Origin: Rhizobacter sp.
GTDB lineage: Bacteria > Pseudomonadota > Gammaproteobacteria > Burkholderiales > Burkholderiaceae_C
Length of the DNA stretch: 64,000 nucleotides
Reading direction: 5' to 3'
Assembly: GCA_021153565.1 (NCBI GenBank)
Contig: JAJKJU010000178.1
Location: 1 to 64,000 of the forward strand
Part shown: in pieces, positions 8,822 to 18,680 of the stretch
How the letters are laid out: the number at the start of each line of letters is the position of its first letter
How positions within the stretch are numbered: position 1 is the first letter of the stretch
The notes under the pieces: model-generated
What the model was told of the DNA's origin: nothing
Seen by the model: the letters and a program-made list of their open reading frames with translations, nothing else
The model's database searches: none
Program-made: the position numbers and the translations under genes

Positions 8822-11130
8822 TCAGGCTTTCGCGACGCTGATCGGGCCGAACATTGCGCCCAGCGTGGCCGTCTCATGGCGACCTGCGGGAACCCGGATC
8901 GCGTTCGAGGCAAGCGTTGTGTCGAGCTGGGCGGGGAGCACGGCTTGCGCATCGCCCTGAATGACGCGAACTTTGGCACCGCTGGCGAGTCCGAGACGCG
9001 ACCACACAGCTTGCGACAGCCCGACGAGCGCGGGCTTGGCGTCCGCCGTCAGCTGCAAAGAAGTGGCGCGGCGAACGAGTGAATCGGTGCCGTAGATCGC
9101 CACGTCGGTGACACGTTCGAGCTCCTCGTTAGACACGGTGATCGTTGCGACGGCGGTGCTCGTGTGGTTGCCAAGGCGCGAAGCAACATCGCCCTTGAGA
9201 GCATCGCTACGGACTTCTTCCGAGGTTTCGAACGTAAAGCCTTGCAAGCCCAGCGTATTGCCGAGCACGCGCAAGACCTTCCAGGCAGGTCGTGCATCGC
9301 CGAGCGGTTTCACCACGCCATGGAAGCTTTGCGAGCGGCCTTCAGCATTCACAAAGGTGCCCGAGGTTTCGGTGAACGGTGCGATCGGCAGCATGACGTC
9401 GGCGCATTCCACGGCAGCGCTGCGGAACGGTGTGAGCGCGACGACCATGTCAGCCTTCTGCATGGCGGCGATAGCAGCCCTCGGATTGGCTGCGTCGAAG
9501 GCCGGCTCGATGTTGAGCAGGAGCGCAGCTTTGAGCTTGCCGCCCAGCATATCGGCGGCGTTCAGCCCGCCCTGCCCCGGCACTGCGTTGACAAGCTGCG
9601 CACCGACGGTGTTGGCGGCTTCGGTCAGATACCCCACCGTGGCGCCGGTCTGATCTGCGATGAAATTCGCGATCGCCAGGATGCTCGACGCTTGCGGATG
9701 CTGTGCAGCCGCATTGCCGAGCAGAATGGCCTTGCGCTCACCGCTCAGCAACGATGCAGCGATGGCGTCTGCTTCCTTGGAAGGATCGCCCTGCACCGGC
9801 GCGGCGACACCCTTTGAAGTCGCGACGGACGCGGCCACCGAGGCGAGTGCGCGGACCCAGCCGCTCGGCGCGACACTGATGCCCTGAGCCAGCGGAATCG
9901 CCCAGTCGTCCTGCACTGCGTGGATGCTGTGGATCCTGCCGCCCTTCTTCGCCGCCTGACGCAAACGCGCCGCGAACAACGGATGGTCTTTGCGCAGGAA
10001 CGAGCCGACGACCAGCACGCGTTGGAGATTCGACAGCGATGCGATGGATGTGCCCAACCACCGAACCGCCTCCGACGTCGGGAAGTCGGCATGCCGCGTA
10101 CGAAAGTCGATGTTCTCGCTGCCAAGGCCACGTACCAGCTTTGCCAGCAGGTGCAACTCTTCGACCGTGCTGTGCGCGGAGCCGATCGCACCGATGCTTT
10201 GCGCACCATGGTCAGCCTTGATCTGCGTGAGGCCACGGGCGACGTATTCGAGCGCGGTGGTCCAGTCGACCGCCCTCCACTCGCCGCCTTGCTTGATCAT
10301 CGGTGCCGTCAGGCGCTCGTCGCTGTTGAGCGCTTCATACGAGAAGCGATCGCGGTCGGCAATCCAGCATTCGTTGACGTCCTCGTTCTCGAGCGGAACG
10401 ACGCGCATCACCTTGTTGGCCTTGACCTGAACGATCAGGTTCGCGCCGGTGCTGTCATGCGGGCTGACGCTCTTGCGACGCGACAGTTCCCAAGTACGGG
10501 CTTGGTAGCGGAAGGGCTTGCTGGTGATCGCGCCGACCGGGCACAGGTCGATCATGTTGCCCGACAGTTCGGAGTCCACTGTGTCGCCAGCGATCGTCGT
10601 GATCTCGGAATGTTCGCCGCGATGGATCATGCCGAGTTCCATCACGCCTGCCACTTCCTGGCCGAAGCGGACGCAGCGCGTGCAGTGGATGCAGCGCGTC
10701 ATTTCTTCCATTGAGAGCAGCGGCCCGACTTCCTTGTGGAAGACCACGCGCTTCTCTTCTTCGTAGCGTGACGATGAACCGCCGTAGCCCACCGCCAGGT
10801 CTTGCAACTGGCACTCGCCACCTTGGTCGCAGATGGGGCAGTCGAGCGGGTGATTGATCAGCAGAAATTCCATGACGCTCTGCTGCGCCTTGATGGCCTT
10901 GTCGCTCTTGGTGCGAACGATCATGCCTTGCGTCACGGGGGTGGCGCAGGCCGGCATCGGCTTGGGCGCCTTTTCGATGTCCACGAGGCACATGCGGCAG
11001 TTGGCCGCGATCGAGAGCTTCTTGTGATAGCAGAAATGAGGAATGTAGGTGCCGGCCTTGTCGGCGGCATGCATCACGACGCTGCCCTCCGGCACGGATA
11101 CCTTTTTCCGTCGACTTCGATTTCAAGCAT
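8822..11130 (-). CDS. nuoG: NADH-quinone oxidoreductase subunit G, with an apparent frameshift near codon 10
   Basis: The large peripheral subunit of complex I, about 769 residues, carrying one [2Fe-2S] and several [4Fe-4S] clusters on a molybdopterin-oxidoreductase fold. Cluster motifs: [20 protein letters not shown] and [13 protein letters not shown]. The open frame in the track starts only at a GTG (11095). The expected start, ATG at 11130 (MLEIEVDGK), overlaps the nuoF stop and is in another frame. The frames would join if the A5 run at 11103-11107 were A6, giving the expected [13 protein letters not shown]. This is either a homopolymer sequencing error or real slippage; everything downstream is intact. 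Confidence 0.9.
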
Positions 11131-12466
11131 GAGCAGACACCACGCAGGTCTTGTGTTCGATGTGATGCACGAACTCATCACGGAAGTGCTTGATCATGGC
11201 GCGCACCGGCATCGCAGCCGCGTCGCCCAGTGCACAGATCGTGCGGCCCTGGATGTTGTCGGCCACCGAGTTCAGGAGTTCGATGTCGGCCATCTTTCCA
11301 TGGCCGTGTTCGATGCGATCCACCATCCGCCACAGCCAGCCCGTGCCTTCTCGGCAGGGCGTGCACTGCCCACAGCTTTCGTGCTGGTAGAAGTAGGACA
11401 GCCGCAGCAGACTCTTGACCATGCAGCGCGTATCGTCCATCACGATAACAGCGCCCGAGCCCAGCATGGACCCGGCCTTGGCGATGGCGTCGTAGTCCAT
11501 CGTCGTGTCCATCATGATGTTCGCAGGCAGAACCGGCGCCGATGATCCGCCGGGGATGACGGCCTTCAGCGTGCGGCCGGGACGAACACCGCCGGCGAGT
11601 TCGAGAAGTTTCGAAAACGGCGTGCCCAAGGGCACTTCGAAATTACCGGGGAGTTGCACGTCGCCGACCACCGAGAAGATCTTCGTACCGCCGTTGTTCG
11701 GCTTACCGATCTCGAGGTAGGGCTGCCCGCCATTGTTGATGATCCACGGCACCGCGGCAAAGGTCTCGGTGTTGTTGATGGTCGTCGGTTTGCCATAAAG
11801 GCCATAGCTCGCGGGGAAAGGCGGCTTGAAGCGAGGCTGGCCCTTCTTGCCTTCCAGCGATTCGAGCAGCGCAGTTTCTTCGCCGCAGATGTAGGCACCG
11901 AAACCATGCGACGCATGCAACTGGAAGTTGTAGCCCGAGCCCATGATTCCCACGCCGAGGTAGCCCGCCTGACGCGCTTCTTCCAGCGCCTCTTCGAAGC
12001 GATCATACACCTCGAAGATCTCGCCATGGATGTAGTTGTAGCCAACGGCAATGCCCATGGCGTACGCCGCAATCGCCATGCCTTCGATGACGATGTGCGG
12101 ATTGAACATCAAGATGTCGCGGTCCTTGCAGGTGCCCGGCTCGCCTTCGTCCGAATTGCACACCAAGTACTTCGCACCTGGAAATTGCCGCGGCATGAAG
12201 CTCCACTTCAGGCCGGTCGGGAAACCCGCGCCTCCGCGGCCGCGCAGGCCCGAGGTTTTCACTTCCGCCACTACCTGCTCGGGCGTCATGCCCTCGCCGC
12301 CGTCCTGGCCGAGTATCTTGCGCAGCGCCTTGTAGCCGCCGCGCGCTTCATAGTCCTTGATCGACCAGTTGCGGCCGTTCAAGTCCGCATAGATCTGAGG
12401 GTTGATGTGGCGACCGTGGAAGCACGTCTCGGTGCCCGTCGCTTGGAATTTGGAGAGGTCCAGCAT
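11123..12466 (-). CDS. nuoF: NADH-quinone oxidoreductase subunit F
   Basis: A 447-residue subunit that binds NADH and FMN and the [4Fe-4S] cluster N3. Motifs: [13 protein letters not shown] and the FMN region [15 protein letters not shown], and [15 protein letters not shown] for the cluster. The start is the ATG at 12466 ([11 protein letters not shown]), 19 bp after nuoE; the longer track ORF begins in nuoE. The stop overlaps the proposed nuoG start by eight bases. Confidence 0.97.
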   Translation of the reverse strand: MLDLSKFQATGTETCFHGRHINPQIYADLNGRNWSIKDYEARGGYKALRKILGQDGGEGMTPEQVVAEVKTSGLRGRGGAGFPTGLKWSFMPRQFPGAKYLVCNSDEGEPGTCKDRDILMFNPHIVIEGMAIAAYAMGIAVGYNYIHGEIFEVYDRFEEALEEARQAGYLGVGIMGSGYNFQLHASHGFGAYICGEETALLESLEGKKGQPRFKPPFPASYGLYGKPTTINNTETFAAVPWIINNGGQPYLEIGKPNNGGTKIFSVVGDVQLPGNFEVPLGTPFSKLLELAGGVRPGRTLKAVIPGGSSAPVLPANIMMDTTMDYDAIAKAGSMLGSGAVIVMDDTRCMVKSLLRLSYFYQHESCGQCTPCREGTGWLWRMVDRIEHGHGKMADIELLNSVADNIQGRTICALGDAAAMPVRAMIKHFRDEFVHHIEHKTCVVSAHA

Positions 12467-12485
12467 GTCGTTGGTGCTCTTCCGA

Positions 12486-13049
12486 CTACTTCGTGTTCGC
12501 GAGCATCGTGAGCAGCTCGTCGAGCCGCTCATTGCTCATGAAGCTGAGCATCTGCCGGTCGTTGACCAGCATCACTGGCGCATCGGCGCAGGCGCCCAGG
12601 CATTCGCTCTTTTGCACGGTGAACAGCCCATCGGGGGTGGTGCCGCCCTCTTCTACGCCCAAGCGCGAGCAGATGTGGTCAAGCGCAGCTTCGCCATCCC
12701 GCAACTGACAAGGCAGGTTGGTGCAAACGTTCAGCTTGTACTTTCCAAGCGGCTGCTGGTTGTACATGTTGTAGAAGGTCGTCACCTCGTGCACCGCGAT
12801 CGGCGCCATGCCGAGGTAGTCGGCCACGGCGAGCTCGCTGTCTTGCGAGACGTGGCCGAACTCCTGCTGCACGATCGCCAGGCAGGCCATCACAGCCGAC
12901 TGCTTCTGATCGGACGGGAACTTCGCGACCTCTCGGGCGAAGCGTTGTTGTATCGCTTCGGAAAGAAGCGACGGGCCTCCCATGGTCTCCTTGCTCCCCT
13001 CGGAGGACGGACGACGCGAAGCGGCAGCCTTGGGGTCGTCAGTCGTCAT
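12486..13049 (-). CDS. nuoE: NADH-quinone oxidoreductase subunit E
   Basis: A thioredoxin-fold subunit of the NADH-dehydrogenase module binding a [2Fe-2S] cluster through CTNLPC and CLGAC. From the ATG at 13049, which overlaps the nuoD stop as ATGA, the protein has 187 residues, longer than usual, with a Ser/Arg-rich leader ([12 protein letters not shown]). A second ATG at 12983 ([12 protein letters not shown]) is preceded by AAGGAG and gives 165 residues, nearer to family length. Which start is used is open. Confidence 0.95.
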   Translation of the reverse strand: MTTDDPKAAASRRPSSEGSKETMGGPSLLSEAIQQRFAREVAKFPSDQKQSAVMACLAIVQQEFGHVSQDSELAVADYLGMAPIAVHEVTTFYNMYNQQPLGKYKLNVCTNLPCQLRDGEAALDHICSRLGVEEGGTTPDGLFTVQKSECLGACADAPVMLVNDRQMLSFMSNERLDELLTMLANTK

Positions 13050-14302
13050 CGGTCAATTTCTCCAAAAACGATGTCCATCGTACCGATGACCGCGACCGCG
13101 TCGGCAATCATGTGTCCGCGTGCCATTTCGTCAAGCGCCGCCAAGTGCGGGAAGCCTGGTGCACGGATCTTCAGTCGGTACGGCTTGTTCGCGCCGTCGC
13201 TCACGAGGTAGATGCCGAACTCACCCTTCGGATGCTCCACGGCCGCATAGGCCTCACCTTCGGGCACGTGAAAGCCTTCAGTGAAGAGCTTGAAGTGATG
13301 GATCAGCTCCTCCATGCTCGACTTCATCTCGACACGAGACGGCGGGGCCACCTTGTGATTGCTGGTGATAACTGGCAAGTTCGGGTTGGCACGCAACCAG
13401 TCGACGCACTGCTTGATGATGCGGTTGGACTGGCGCATCTCTTCGATTCGCACGAGATACCGGTCGTAGGTGTCCCCGTTGACCCCGATGGGGATATCGA
13501 AATCCATCTTGTCGTACACCTCGTACGGCTGCTTCTTGCGCAAGTCCCAGGCGATGCCCGAGCCGCGCAGCATGGGACCGGTAAAGCCGAGGTTCAGCGC
13601 GCGCTCGGGCGACACTACACCGATACCGACTGTGCGCTGCTTCCAGATGCGGTTGTCCGTCAGCAGCGTCTCATACTCGTCCATGTAGCTTGGGAAGCGC
13701 TTCACGAAGTCGTCGATGAAGTCGAGCAAAGAACCGCTGCGGTTCTCGTTCATCTTCGCCATTGCCTTCGCATTGCGGATCTTCGAGTACTTGTACTGCG
13801 GCATCGAGTCTGGCAGGTCGCGGTACACGCCGCCCGGACGATAGTAGGCCGCGTGCATTCGAGCACCCGACACCGCCTCGTACATGTCGAACAGGTCTTC
13901 TCGCTCGCGGAAGCAGTAGATGAAGATGTTCATCGCACCGCAGTCGAGTCCGTGCGCCCCCAGCCATAGCAGATGATTCAGCAGACGCGTGATTTCATCG
14001 AACATCACGCGGATGTACTGCGCCCGAATCGGGACATCGACACCAAGCAGCTTTTCGATCGCGAGGCAGTACGCATGCTCGTTAGACATCATCGACACGT
14101 AGTCGAGACGATCCATGTACGGCAGCGACTGGATGAAGGTGCGTGTCTCGGCGAGCTTCTCGGTGGCGCGGTGAAGCAAGCCGATGTGCGGGTCGGCGCG
14201 CTGGATGACCTCGCCGTCGAGCTCAAGCACGAGCCGGAGCACGCCGTGGGCTGCCGGATGCTGTGGCCCGAAGTTCAGGGTGTAGTTCTTGATCTCAGCC
14301 AT
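13046..14302 (-). CDS. nuoD: NADH-quinone oxidoreductase subunit D
   Basis: A 418-residue 49-kDa-type subunit that forms the quinone-reduction site with NuoB; it is related to the large subunit of NiFe hydrogenases. Motifs: [15 protein letters not shown] at the N-terminus (the His-Pro-Ala-Ala-His loop at the quinone head), [15 protein letters not shown], and the C-terminus ending in [13 protein letters not shown], which is diagnostic. Start ATG at 14302 overlaps the nuoC stop. Confidence 0.98.
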   Translation of the reverse strand: MAEIKNYTLNFGPQHPAAHGVLRLVLELDGEVIQRADPHIGLLHRATEKLAETRTFIQSLPYMDRLDYVSMMSNEHAYCLAIEKLLGVDVPIRAQYIRVMFDEITRLLNHLLWLGAHGLDCGAMNIFIYCFREREDLFDMYEAVSGARMHAAYYRPGGVYRDLPDSMPQYKYSKIRNAKAMAKMNENRSGSLLDFIDDFVKRFPSYMDEYETLLTDNRIWKQRTVGIGVVSPERALNLGFTGPMLRGSGIAWDLRKKQPYEVYDKMDFDIPIGVNGDTYDRYLVRIEEMRQSNRIIKQCVDWLRANPNLPVITSNHKVAPPSRVEMKSSMEELIHHFKLFTEGFHVPEGEAYAAVEHPKGEFGIYLVSDGANKPYRLKIRAPGFPHLAALDEMARGHMIADAVAVIGTMDIVFGEIDR

Positions 14303-14898
14303 TACTGGAGACCGCCGTAGTTGTCTTCGCGAACGATTCGCGGGGTAATTTCGCGCGGCTCGATGGTGACCGGCTGGTAAATCACGCGCTTTTGCTCGGG
14401 GTCGTAGCGCATCTCGACGTGTCCAGATACCGGGAAGTCCTTGCGGAACGGGTGGCCGATAAAGCCGTAGTCGGTGAGGATGCGACGGAGATCGAGGTGG
14501 CCGTCGAAGATGATGCCGTAGAGGTCGAACGCTTCGCGTTCAAACCAGTTGGCGGCGCTCCAGACGTCGTTGAGCGACGCCACGGTGGGCACGTCATCGT
14601 CTTGTGCAAATACCTTCAGGCGGACACGCCAGTTTTGCGTGACCGACAGCAGGTGGCTAACGATGCAATAGCGCAGGCCGTCCCAGGGTTGATCCTTGTA
14701 GTTGGAATAGTCGACACCGCACAGGTCGATGAGTTGTTCGAACTTCAGCGCCGGGTCGTCACGCAGTGCGAGCGCGGCCTCGGTGTAATCGTCAGCGGAC
14801 ACGGTGATCGTAATCTCGCCGCGGTCGCTCACGAGGTGCTTGAGCTTGCTGCCGAGCACATTTTCGAGCGCCGCCTGAAGAGTTTCGAGTCGGGTCAT
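14302..14898 (-). CDS. nuoC: NADH-quinone oxidoreductase subunit C
   Basis: A 198-residue 30-kDa-type subunit of the connecting module of complex I. The family signature [19 protein letters not shown] is present, followed by [16 protein letters not shown]. It is separate from NuoD here (in Escherichia coli the two are fused). The start is the ATG at 14898 ([12 protein letters not shown]); the longer track ORF begins in the 136-bp gap to nuoB, which otherwise shows no gene. Confidence 0.97.
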   Translation of the reverse strand: MTRLETLQAALENVLGSKLKHLVSDRGEITITVSADDYTEAALALRDDPALKFEQLIDLCGVDYSNYKDQPWDGLRYCIVSHLLSVTQNWRVRLKVFAQDDDVPTVASLNDVWSAANWFEREAFDLYGIIFDGHLDLRRILTDYGFIGHPFRKDFPVSGHVEMRYDPEQKRVIYQPVTIEPREITPRIVREDNYGGLQ

Positions 14899-15034
14899 GG
14901 CCGCCCCTCGTTCGATGAATACTTCGAACGGTCTTTCGAGGGGGCGCGATCCGGCCCTTCGATCGAGCCGAGGACATGCTTGGGAGCGGCCCGGCACTCA
15001 GCCCGCAACAGACAGTTCGTCGAAGTCTTCATAT

Positions 15035-15511
15035 TCACCGCGCGATCGTGTTTTCGCGGCGAATCTTCGCCTGCAGTTGGATGATTCCGTACAGCAACGC
15101 TTCTGCCGTCGGCGGGCAGCCAGGCACGTACACGTCGACCGGCACGATGCGATCGCAGCCGCGCACAACGGAGTAGCTGTAGTGATAGTAGCCGCCGCCG
15201 TTAGCGCATGAGCCCATGGACAGTACCCAGCGGGGTTCGGCCATCTGGTCGTACACCTTGCGCAATGCTGGAGCCATCTTGTTGCAAAGCGTACCAGCGA
15301 CGATCATCAGATCGGACTGACGAGGGCTGGGCCGGAACAGCATGCCGAATCGGTCGATGTCGTATCGGGCGGCGCCCGCGTGCATCATTTCTACCGCGCA
15401 ACACGCGAGGCCAAATGTCATCGGCCAGAGAGAACCGGTCTTGGACCAGTTGATGACGGTATCCAGACTCGTCGTGACGAATCCTTCTTTGAGAACGCCT
15501 TCGATGCCCAT
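15035..15511 (-). CDS. nuoB: NADH-quinone oxidoreductase subunit B
   Basis: A 158-residue subunit that holds cluster N2, the last [4Fe-4S] cluster before quinone. The tandem cysteines ([12 protein letters not shown], residues 37-38) and the later cysteines in GSCANGGG and [12 protein letters not shown] are in place. It starts 3 bp after the nuoA stop. Confidence 0.98.
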   Translation of the reverse strand: MGIEGVLKEGFVTTSLDTVINWSKTGSLWPMTFGLACCAVEMMHAGAARYDIDRFGMLFRPSPRQSDLMIVAGTLCNKMAPALRKVYDQMAEPRWVLSMGSCANGGGYYHYSYSVVRGCDRIVPVDVYVPGCPPTAEALLYGIIQLQAKIRRENTIAR

Positions 15512-15514
15512 TGC

Positions 15515-15874
15515 TTACTCCCAGTCCAAGGCGCCCTTTTTCCACTCGTAAGCGAAGCCCACGACGAGGATGCCCAGGAAAATCATCATGGCCCAAAAGC
15601 CCGTGGCGCCGATTTCACGCAAGGACACCGCCCACGGGAAGAGGAAGGCGATCTCGAGGTCGAAAAGAATGAACAGGATGGCGACAAGGTAGTAGCGCAC
15701 ATCGAACTTCATACGAGCGTCTTCGAAGGCTTCAAAGCCGCACTCGTAGGGGGAATTCTTCGCCGCATCAGGACGGCGAGGGCCGAGCACAAAGCCGAGA
15801 ACCTGAGGCGCCACCCCGACTGCCACCCCTACCAAAATGAAGAGGATGACGGGCAGGTAGGGTTCCAGATTCAT
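15515..15874 (-). CDS. nuoA: NADH-quinone oxidoreductase subunit A
   Basis: A 119-residue, three-helix membrane subunit and first gene of the 14-gene nuo operon. Motifs: [23 protein letters not shown] in the loop that takes part in the active/deactive transition in related enzymes, and [13 protein letters not shown] in helix 2. It lies 57 bp downstream of tRNA-Leu in the same orientation, with a strong hairpin between them. Confidence 0.97.
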   Translation of the reverse strand: MNLEPYLPVILFILVGVAVGVAPQVLGFVLGPRRPDAAKNSPYECGFEAFEDARMKFDVRYYLVAILFILFDLEIAFLFPWAVSLREIGATGFWAMMIFLGILVVGFAYEWKKGALDWE

Positions 15875-15899
15875 GGTGACTTTGTGAGCTTGGCAATCG

Positions 15900-15922
15900 A
15901 AGGGGGCTGTAAAAGCCCCCTT
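15900..15922 (-). terminator. Hairpin between tRNA-Leu and nuoA
   Basis: A perfect 9-bp stem (AAGGGGGCT / AGCCCCCTT) with a 5-base loop, just 3' of the tRNA. No clear T run follows on the minus strand, so it may be a tRNA processing or partial-termination signal rather than a strong terminator. Confidence 0.6.
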
Positions 15923-15931
15923 CTAAAACAC

Positions 15932-16016
15932 TGGTGCCGTCGGCGAGACTCGAACTCGCACAGCTTTCGCCACTACCCCCTCAAGATAGCGTGTCTACCA
16001 ATTTCACCACGACGGC
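15932..16016 (-). tRNA. tRNA-Leu (anticodon GAG)
   Basis: Class II tRNA with a long variable arm. The acceptor arms GCCGTCG and CGACGGC pair fully and CCA is encoded. The anticodon stem is CTATC/GGTAG around the loop TTGAGGG, giving anticodon GAG, which reads CUC and CUU. The T arm is GCGAGTTCGAGTCTCGC. It lies at the head of the nuo operon and may be co-transcribed with it. Confidence 0.96.
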
Positions 16017-16180
16017 CACTTGTGTAAAGCGGAGTTCAGTTTGCATGAGGAGTAGCTCTCTGAACAGCCTTGCATTCTAACCCCAAAGAAGGGCGATTCT
16101 ATGTGAGCAGCGGCGCTGCAGAACGGTTGTCGAACACGTTTCTGGAGCCCGGATGCATGGATATTCGCGCGATGACACAT
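16017..16180. other. Gap upstream of tRNA-Leu
   Basis: No gene is seen. The minus-strand sequence just before the tRNA should hold its promoter; TTTACAC sits about 10 bp upstream of the mature 5' end but I see no convincing -35. The rest of the gap to secG is filled by a family A palindrome. Confidence 0.4.
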
Positions 16181-16347
16181 CTCAGAGGCTGGGAGTTTTT
16201 CGAGCGTGCCCGAGCAGCGCGTCAAGAGGCACCGGATCTAGGCGCAAAGCGCAGCCATAGCCCGGGCTATGGCGAGCATTTGCAACGACGAGCAGGGAGC
16301 TTTTGACGTGATGAGCGGGCATGATCGAAATACTCTCAGCCTCTCAG
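16181..16347. repeat. Palindromic element family A, copy 4
   Basis: A full-length copy between secG and tRNA-Leu. The left terminal repeat is slightly changed (CTGGGAGTTTTTCGAG) and the core is AGCCATAGCCCGGGCTATGG. Its right end lies 21 bp past the secG stop. Confidence 0.9.
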
Positions 16348-16368
16348 ACTCCATCCTGACTTACGAAA

Positions 16369-16791
16369 TCACTTCGTCGGAATGGCACCCGATGCTGCGG
16401 CGCTCGCAGGAGCAGCCGCCGTGGCATTCGTCGTCGGCGCAGGCGCGGCTCCCGTCGGAATCTGTGGCACGCCGCTTGCGGCTGGCGTGGGTGCGGTCAC
16501 CGGCGCACGGTCGAGCACGCTGCCTGTGGCACCACTCGGCACGGCCCGTGCACGGTCATTCGACAAGTAAGCCAGACCCAAGGTACACACGAAGAACACG
16601 GCCGCGCAAACCGCCGTCGATCGAGACAAGAAGTTTGCGCTGCCGGTGGCTCCGAAGAGGCTGCCCGATGCGCCACTGCCGAAGGACGCGCCCATGTCGG
16701 CGCCCTTGCCGTGCTGCACCAGCACCAGCCCGATCATCACGAGTGCCGCGAAGATCTGGATCATCACTACAACATTCAGCAACCAGCTCAT
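16369..16791 (-). CDS. secG: Preprotein translocase subunit SecG
   Basis: A 140-residue inner-membrane subunit of the SecYEG channel. Two membrane helices flank the conserved cytoplasmic loop VQHGKGADMGASFGSGASGS. The C-terminal tail is rich in Ala, Pro and Thr, as is usual in Burkholderiales. The start is the ATG at 16791 (MSWLLNVVVMIQ); the longer track ORF begins inside tpiA. Gene order tpiA-secG-tRNA-Leu-nuoA is typical for the group. Confidence 0.96.
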   Translation of the reverse strand: MSWLLNVVVMIQIFAALVMIGLVLVQHGKGADMGASFGSGASGSLFGATGSANFLSRSTAVCAAVFFVCTLGLAYLSNDRARAVPSGATGSVLDRAPVTAPTPAASGVPQIPTGAAPAPTTNATAAAPASAAASGAIPTK

Positions 16792-16832
16792 TTTTTTACT
16801 CAGCTCCAGGGAAATTCGTTGGGCATTGGCCT

Positions 16833-17576
16833 TCAGGCCGCAGCTCGACAGATGGCGGTGAAATCCGCCGCCTTGAGGGACGCGCCCCCGATCAGCCCGC
16901 CGTCGATGTCGGGCTGCGAAAACAGAACCGCGGCGTTGTCGGGCCTGACGCTGCCGCCATACAGAATCTGCATCTCGCCGGACTTCGGCGTCGCCGCATG
17001 CAGCTGCGTGCGCAGCAGCCCATGCACCGCCTGCGCTTGCTCCGGCGTCGCAGTCTTTCCGGTGCCGATGGCCCATACGGGCTCGTATGCGACCACGATT
17101 TGCGAAATGCAGTGCCCAAGCGTGTGGATGACGGCAGACATCTGGCGCTTGACCACCTTGTCGGTCCGGTTCGCCTCACGCTCGTCCAGCGTTTCACCGA
17201 CGCACACAATTGGAATGAGCTTGTGTGCGAGCGCGATTTTGGCCTTGTCGGCCACCAGTTGATCAGACTCGGCGTGGTAAGCACGGCGCTCGGAGTGGCC
17301 GACGATCACGTACTTGCAGCCGAACTCAGCCAGCATCGCGGCGGACACTTCGCCTGTGTAGGCACCCGCCTCGTGCGAGGAGCAATCCTGCCCTCCCCAG
17401 CCGATGTGCTTGTCGCCCTGCAATGACAGTGCGACTTCCGAGAGGTACGGGAAAGGGGCGCATACGGCAACATCGGCCACGAATGGCCCCGCCTCTTCGA
17501 TGCCAGCTAACAATTCCGCGTTGGCACGTCGGTTGCCATTCATCTTCCAATTGCCGACTACCAGTTTGCGTCGCAT
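16833..17576 (-). CDS. tpiA: Triosephosphate isomerase
   Basis: A 247-residue cytoplasmic enzyme of glycolysis and gluconeogenesis interconverting dihydroxyacetone phosphate and glyceraldehyde 3-phosphate. Catalytic residues are visible: the Lys in VGNWKMNGN, the His in VGHSERR and the Glu in [16 protein letters not shown], followed by the phosphate-gripping loop. The start is the ATG at 17576 ([11 protein letters not shown]); the eight extra residues in the track come from a GTG. Confidence 0.97.
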   Translation of the reverse strand: MRRKLVVGNWKMNGNRRANAELLAGIEEAGPFVADVAVCAPFPYLSEVALSLQGDKHIGWGGQDCSSHEAGAYTGEVSAAMLAEFGCKYVIVGHSERRAYHAESDQLVADKAKIALAHKLIPIVCVGETLDEREANRTDKVVKRQMSAVIHTLGHCISQIVVAYEPVWAIGTGKTATPEQAQAVHGLLRTQLHAATPKSGEMQILYGGSVRPDNAAVLFSQPDIDGGLIGGASLKAADFTAICRAAA

Positions 17577-17593
17577 TCTTGTTGCCTCCCCAT

Positions 17594-18580
17594 TCACCAT
17601 TGCAAAACCAGCTTGCCGATGTGCTGGTTTGATTCCATCAAGGCGTGGGCCTGCACGACGTGATGGGCCGGAAAGACCTGGTGGATCACCGGCTTGACCT
17701 TGCCGGTTTCCAACCGCGGCCAGACGTTCTCGCGCAAAGCCTTCGCGATTGCCGCCTTGAACTGGATGGATCGCGGACGCAGCGTCGAGCCGGTGATGGT
17801 CAAGCGTCGACGCAGCACGGCTCCCGCATCGATTTGTGCCTTCACGCCACCCTGGACGGCAATGATGACGAGGCGGCCATCGTCATCCAGACAATCGAGC
17901 TCACGCGCGATGTAGTCGCCGGCAACCATGTCGAGAATGACATTGACGCCCCGCCCCTCGGTGATGCGCTTCACCTCGACCACGAAATCGTGGGTCTTGT
18001 AGTTGATAGCTTCGTCGGCGCCCAGCGCGGTGCAGGCCGCGGCCTTTTCGTTCGACCCCACAGTGACAATGACCTTTGCGCCGGCCGCTTTCGCCAACTG
18101 AATCGCCGTCACACCGATGCCGCTGCTGCCGCCCTGGATCAACAGTGTCTCGGCGGGTTGCAAATGTCCGCGATCGAATACGTTCGACCAGACGGTGAAG
18201 AAGGTTTCGGGCAGGCTTGCAGCTTCGACGTCGCTCAGATTAGCGGGCACCGGCAAGACCTGGCCGACTGGAGCCACGCACAGCTCGGCGTATCCACCGC
18301 CAGCCACCAGCGCGCAGACGCGGTCGCCTAGCTTGAAGCCAGCCTGCGCCATCGCCGCCTGATCACCAGCAACAATCACCCCCGCGACTTCCAACCCGGG
18401 CAAATCCGACGCTCCCGGAGGAACCGGATACATCCCTTTGCGCTGAAGCACGTCCGGCCTGTTGACGCCGGAAGCCGCCACACGGATAAGCACCTCGCCT
18501 TGACCCGCGACAGGGTCGGGACGAACGGCGAGTCGCAGGACTTCCGGAGCCCCGTAAGACGTGATCTCGATGGCTTTCAT
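17594..18580 (-). CDS. NAD(P)H:quinone oxidoreductase, zinc-independent MDR family
   Basis: A 328-residue medium-chain dehydrogenase/reductase of the quinone oxidoreductase (PIG3-like) subgroup. It has the GroES-like N-terminal domain ([16 protein letters not shown]) and a Rossmann NADPH site ([19 protein letters not shown]). The zinc-binding cysteines of alcohol dehydrogenases are missing, as expected for this subgroup. The start is the ATG at 18580 ([10 protein letters not shown]). The gap to pnp holds heptad repeats. The physiological substrate cannot be told from sequence. Confidence 0.9.
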   Translation of the reverse strand: MKAIEITSYGAPEVLRLAVRPDPVAGQGEVLIRVAASGVNRPDVLQRKGMYPVPPGASDLPGLEVAGVIVAGDQAAMAQAGFKLGDRVCALVAGGGYAELCVAPVGQVLPVPANLSDVEAASLPETFFTVWSNVFDRGHLQPAETLLIQGGSSGIGVTAIQLAKAAGAKVIVTVGSNEKAAACTALGADEAINYKTHDFVVEVKRITEGRGVNVILDMVAGDYIARELDCLDDDGRLVIIAVQGGVKAQIDAGAVLRRRLTITGSTLRPRSIQFKAAIAKALRENVWPRLETGKVKPVIHQVFPAHHVVQAHALMESNQHIGKLVLQW

Positions 18581-18680
18581 CTTGCGTGAAAGGTGAAACG
18601 TGAAAGGCGAACCATGACATAACGGGCAAGACGTGGCGTGCATGGCACGCCTCACCTCTCACCCGTCACATTTCATTGGG
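18581..18680. repeat. Heptad repeats GTGAAA(N) between qor and pnp
   Basis: The plus strand reads GTGAAAG, GTGAAAC, GTGAAAG, GCGAACC from 18586, then later in 7-base steps CTCACCT, CTCACCC, GTCACAT, TTCATTG (about 18650-18677). The two blocks are roughly inverted relative to each other and could pair. A similar arrangement is at 55680-55785. Confidence 0.55.

Noticed and set aside
18586-18613. CRISPR-like interpretation of the GTGAAA heptads
   Set aside because: The unit is only seven bases with no unique spacers and no cas genes are present.
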